Source of the DNA: Liolophura sinensis
Taxonomy: Eukaryota > Mollusca > Polyplacophora > Chitonida > Chitonidae
Assembly (NCBI RefSeq): GCF_032854445.1
Contig: NC_088295.1
Span: 40,351,385 to 40,415,384 of the forward strand
Reading direction: 5' to 3'
Length of the DNA stretch: 64,000 nt
Numbering within the stretch: position 1 is the first letter of the stretch; each line of letters opens with the position of its first letter. Below are positions 60,511 through 64,000 of this stretch, piece by piece. The notes under the pieces were generated by a model. It worked only from the letters and a program-made list of their open reading frames with translations, had not been told where the DNA came from and made no database searches. Made by a program: the position numbers and the translations under genes.

Positions 60511-60875
60511 AACACACAATCAGTGAGACCTGTTTTTAGTTCTACAACAGTGTGACATTTGTCAGACGAACGCAATCCATTTATGCCAGAGGTTAATAGG
60601 ATTTCAAGTGCATCATGTATCTTATTAGCCAAGTTGAACCTGAGGACCATTTATCAGAGGTTGTGGAAAAGTGGTGCAAAACGTATGGATTAAAACATCA
60701 CTTTAAAGGATATAATGGTAGTTCTGAAATAGAGACATATTTATAAATGTGTGTATTTCCAGAGACCGTCCACTGATTGCACAAGATTGGTTTTCTTGGA
60801 CGATTGACGGAGAGTCCAACATTAGTAATAATAGTAAGGTCGTATTGCAGTTGAGCAGTCGATGGACGAGACAGT

Positions 60876-61001
60876 AGAGACCTTTAGTTAGAAATTACAA
60901 GTTGTAATTTGTAACTTCTAACTGTAAACTACAATTTTACCTATTCTAGTTTGAAGTTACAAGTTACAAATTGAACTTGTAACTTCTGGCTAAAGATCTC
61001 T
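60876..61001. mobile_element. MITE-like palindrome (126 bp), duplication copy 2
   Basis: Same element as at 53553, carried by the segmental duplication; one base of the right terminus differs (AAGATCTCT). Confidence 0.8.
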
Positions 61002-61142
61002 ATTAAGAACAGTCAAGACGTCCAGGCCCCGTCGAGACCAGGTGTTAGCACTGTAATGGCAATGAGCCAGAGTTGAGAGTTACACATTTTCTTATAGACA
61101 TTTTTTGAAAATGAATTTGACGATTTTGTAAAGTTCGGATTT

Positions 61143-61547
61143 ATGGCGTTAAAAGAGGATGTTGGTGAACTGTTGGATCTGCCATCTCGCAGAAGAGTGG
61201 GTGACCTTGACGGGCCATCGAGTAATCGGATCCGTATTGCGTACTTATCCGCCGGACCTTCGGTATCCAGAATGGTGGTGTCTTACAAATTCCTAAGTTC
61301 ACAAATGACGGTGACAGTATCAGGCAGCTGGGAAAGTGTGGCTCCTCCACGGGTTTCGAATATACGAGTTCACTTTGAGATCCCGAGGTTCCCGTTTGTC
61401 TGGTGTGACCTGAAGAGATGGAACCGATTTCATCAGGAGTGGGAAGAAACTGGGGAACCACACGTGTTTGAGTATGCGGAACCTTCAGGTGACAGATTCA
61501 TCTCGATTGGATCGCAGTATTTTGAAAAAGATTCTCGGGGTCGCTGA
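61143..61547 (+). pseudogene. Frameshifted second copy of the short C-terminal-domain paralogue
   Basis: This is the copy-2 counterpart of the ORF at 53820. The two are almost identical until about 61530, where copy 2 has one extra T (GATTCTCGGGG against GATCTCGGGG). Translation leaves frame and stops after FEKDSRGR at 134 aa, losing the acidic DDVDE tail. The original stop is also changed (GACGAGAAAAC against GACGAGTAAAC), so restoring frame would run past the old terminus. The conserved domain core is intact, so a slightly shortened product is still conceivable; pseudogene is the simpler reading. The same acceptor-like site lies upstream near 61098. Confidence 0.6.
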
Positions 61548-61925
61548 TAAAATGCAAGACGACGTGGACGAGAAAACACACTGTACAGATGACACACTGT
61601 TTCAAAGAGAAAAGCCACTTCAGGATGAATGTTTTGACAGGATAATGAAATGTGTGTATTGGTTTGGTCCTAAGTGGTCCTAAGACACACTACCCATTCG
61701 GCCACTGAAGCGGTCCGTAAAGACATGTGTGAATGGCTGAATGAATGTAGGCTGCTGTGAACGAAGGAAGTAATGTTCAGCACCCACTGATTAAGGGGTT
61801 GCTTTGAACAAAGGAAGTAATGTTTAGCCCCCACTGATCATAATTCTGGCCGCCGTCGTATATGTACTTATGCTAATTTGTTGGATCGGAGGGTTAAAGC
61901 ACCGGCTGGCTGCGATCATCAGGCC

Positions 61926-62581
61926 CTTGACCAATAATGCCTCATTTTCGCTATGGTGTAACAAAGGCCCACGAGCCTCTAACCACATGCCGCTTATTCG
62001 CTATGGTATAACCTAGGTCCACGAACCTCTAACCCATGATGCGGCGTGTTCGCTCTGGTATAACCTAGGCCCACGAGCCTCTAATCAATGATGCAGCGTG
62101 TTCGCTATAGTATAACCTAGACCCACGAACCTCTAACCAATGATGCAGCGAGTTCGCTATGGTATAACCTAGACCCACGAACCTCTAACCAATGATGCAG
62201 CGAGTTCGCTATGGTATAACCTAGACCCACGAACCTCTAACCAATGATGCCGCGTGTTTGCTATGGTGTAACCTCGGCTCACGAGCCTCTAACCAATGAT
62301 GCAGCATGTTCGCTATGGTATAACCTAGACCCACGAATCTCTAGCCAGTTACACTGTGTGTTCGCTATGGTATAACCTAGCCTCTAACCAATGACACCCC
62401 GTGTTCGCTATGGATGACCTAGGCCCACGAGCCTCTAACCAATGACCGCGTGTTCTCTATGGTATAACCTAGACCCACGAGCCTCTAACCAATGACACCC
62501 CGTTTTCGCTATGGTATAACCTATACCCACGAGCCTCTATCAATGACATCACGTCCCACGAGCCTCTAACCACTAATGTCG
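61926..62581. repeat. Minisatellite of about 52 bp, 12 units (duplication copy 2)
   Basis: Same array as in copy 1 with one unit fewer near the left, consistent with the 52-base change of offset between the duplicates. Confidence 0.92.
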
Positions 62582-62704
62582 AAGTGGGCGTTGTTTGCTT
62601 CAGGCTAGATTCACCCTGTTTTCTCCATCCATAAATCTGACCACATGCCGTAAAATTCTTACACTGTGTACAGCCTCAATCAAGTTATGTAAACTCTAAC
62701 GCAT

Positions 62705-62884
62705 ATGATGCTGGCTTTCTGTCCGGCCGTACGTGGGAAGGTCAGCCGGCAACTTGTGGATGGTCGTGGGTTTTCCGCAAGCTCTTCCCGGTTTCCTCCC
62801 ACCATAATCCTGGCCGCCGACGTATCAGTGAAATATTCGGCGTAAAACATCAATGAAATAAATAAATAAATAAATAAATAAATC
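62705..62884 (+). mobile_element. SINE-A, 5'-truncated, copy 2
   Basis: Duplicate of the element at 55436, with the same internal changes and the same AAAT-repeat tail. Confidence 0.85.
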
Positions 62885-63394
62885 TAACGCATGCCTTAGT
62901 AAATTTGCTCAGGGGTTTTTCAGAATGTGGATGATAGTCAAGAAATAAGTTTGAGATTAATGTCTAAACTGTCCGTCAGGCATAGTGTGCAATATATTAC
63001 GCCTTTTTTTCTCTCGAACAGGTCTTATACATGTAACAAGAAAATAGCCTCTTTCTTAACCCCCAAAAATCTACATATATACAGAAAAATTATACAAAGG
63101 AACAAAAGCTAGCTTAACATGGTTAGAGATCAATACACAACAGGTGAAAAGTGTGTTTCTTATTAGATCATGTAGATACCGTATTCCATTTGTTATAGCA
63201 TCGACAGAGCATAAAGAGACATGCATGAGACTCAGATATCAGCTGTGTACAGACAAACACGCTTCAAGTAATTGGTCACGCAATCCATGAACACGAAGAA
63301 ATATGCACAGGTGGCATGCAGAACGATCATGTTCTACTTCGTGTAAAACTGAATGGCCTCAAAGGCGAGGTACATAGTGTTACTTTTCTCTAAC

Positions 63395-64000
63395 ATAAAC
63401 CACCGATCGGCTCCAATACTAGTAATCTAAACACTGACAGTAATCTGGACTCTGACTAATCTGGACACCGGAAGTAAGCTGGTATTTGGTTGTAATCTAT
63501 ACACTGACAGTTTAATCGGGACACTGACAGTGATCTGGATACTGGTAATAATCTGGACACTGACATTGATCTGGACTCGGAGAGTAATCTAAACTCTGGT
63601 AATAATCAGGACACTGACAGCAATCTGGACACTGACAGTATTCTTAACACTGACTGTAATCTGGACATTTATATCGTCTCTTACAGTAATCTCGATAACG
63701 ACATAAGCCTGTTCACTGACAGTGCAATGGAAACGGATAATAATCTAAACACTGATCTGGACACTGAAGATAATCTGGATTCTAACAGCAATCTGGACAC
63801 TGACAGTAATCTTGAGACTGGCAGCAATCAGGACAATAATAGTAATGTAAATAGTGACTGTAATCTGGACACTGATACCGGTGCCGCTATCGTCTCTTAC
63901 ATCTCCATAATGACACTAACCTGTTTACTGGTAGTACTCTCGACACTGACAGCACTCTGGACACTGACGGTAATCCTGACACTGACAGTACTCTGGACAC
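63395..64000. repeat. Degenerate 18-bp repeat reaching the window end
   Basis: CACTGACAGTAATCTGGA-like units recur with many substitutions and indels. The frame AGT-AAT-CTG-GAC-ACT-GAC would read SNLDTD, but stops and shifts break it (for example a TAA near 63457). The array continues beyond the window. Confidence 0.8.

Larger units (their letters stand above)
56378..63278 (+). repeat. Tandem segmental duplication, copy 2 (about 6.9 kb)
   Basis: Same order as copy 1. It is about 0.95 kb longer because a 1008-bp solo LTR inserted next to the SINE-A. It has one fewer unit in the 52-bp minisatellite, some small indels, and a frameshift in the short paralogue. The offset is 6327 before the LTR, 7323 after it and 7271 after the minisatellite, which accounts for the length difference. 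Confidence 0.95.

Overview
The window is metazoan nuclear DNA. It has spliced genes with small exons and GT-AG introns, dense tRNA-derived SINEs, MITE-like palindromes and many minisatellites. No bacterial gene organisation is visible. The SINE complement and the AT-rich introns suggest a lophotrochozoan, probably a mollusc or a relative such as a brachiopod. That assignment is inference; no species-specific marker was recognised.

Left part (1-28.4 kb): two minus-strand genes that I could reconstruct exon by exon. ADAP (ArfGAP with dual PH domains, 8 coding exons, 11791 down to about 2348) is an Arf GTPase-activating protein that binds phosphoinositides. CCZ1 (12 coding exons, 28331 down to 15855, 467 aa) is a subunit of the Mon1-Ccz1 guanine-nucleotide exchange factor for Rab7. 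All CCZ1 exon phases agree.

Middle part (28.3-40 kb): on the plus strand, a divergently placed short ORF for a 44-aa single-pass membrane microprotein (29388-29522) is followed by a 9-exon gene (30134-39735, 474 aa). That gene ends in a MIF4G-type domain like that of MIF4GD/CTIF, which are translation-initiation adaptors.

40-50 kb: no gene supported. It holds a 1.4-kb minisatellite, a 123-bp in-frame tandem duplication, three kinds of SINE (one with a clear target-site duplication) and a cluster of palindromic elements.

Right part (50.05-63.28 kb): a recent head-to-tail duplication of a unit of about 6 kb. Each copy has an intact single-exon 309-aa ORF with a degenerate J-like N-terminus and an unrecognised C-terminal domain. 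Each copy also has a shorter paralogue of that C-terminal domain, which is frameshifted in copy 2. Copy 2 additionally carries a 1008-bp solo LTR with TG...CA ends. The window closes in a degenerate 18-bp repeat.

The most unusual signal is in CCZ1. The acceptor and first 24 nt of exon 10 sit at one end of an array of about 22 units of 79 bp that fills the upstream intron. Each unit carries an AG acceptor, a 24-nt in-frame segment and a GT donor-like site, so the intron looks like a row of potential in-frame microexons. ADAP exon 4 shows a parallel case: its 3' end and donor are tandemly triplicated.
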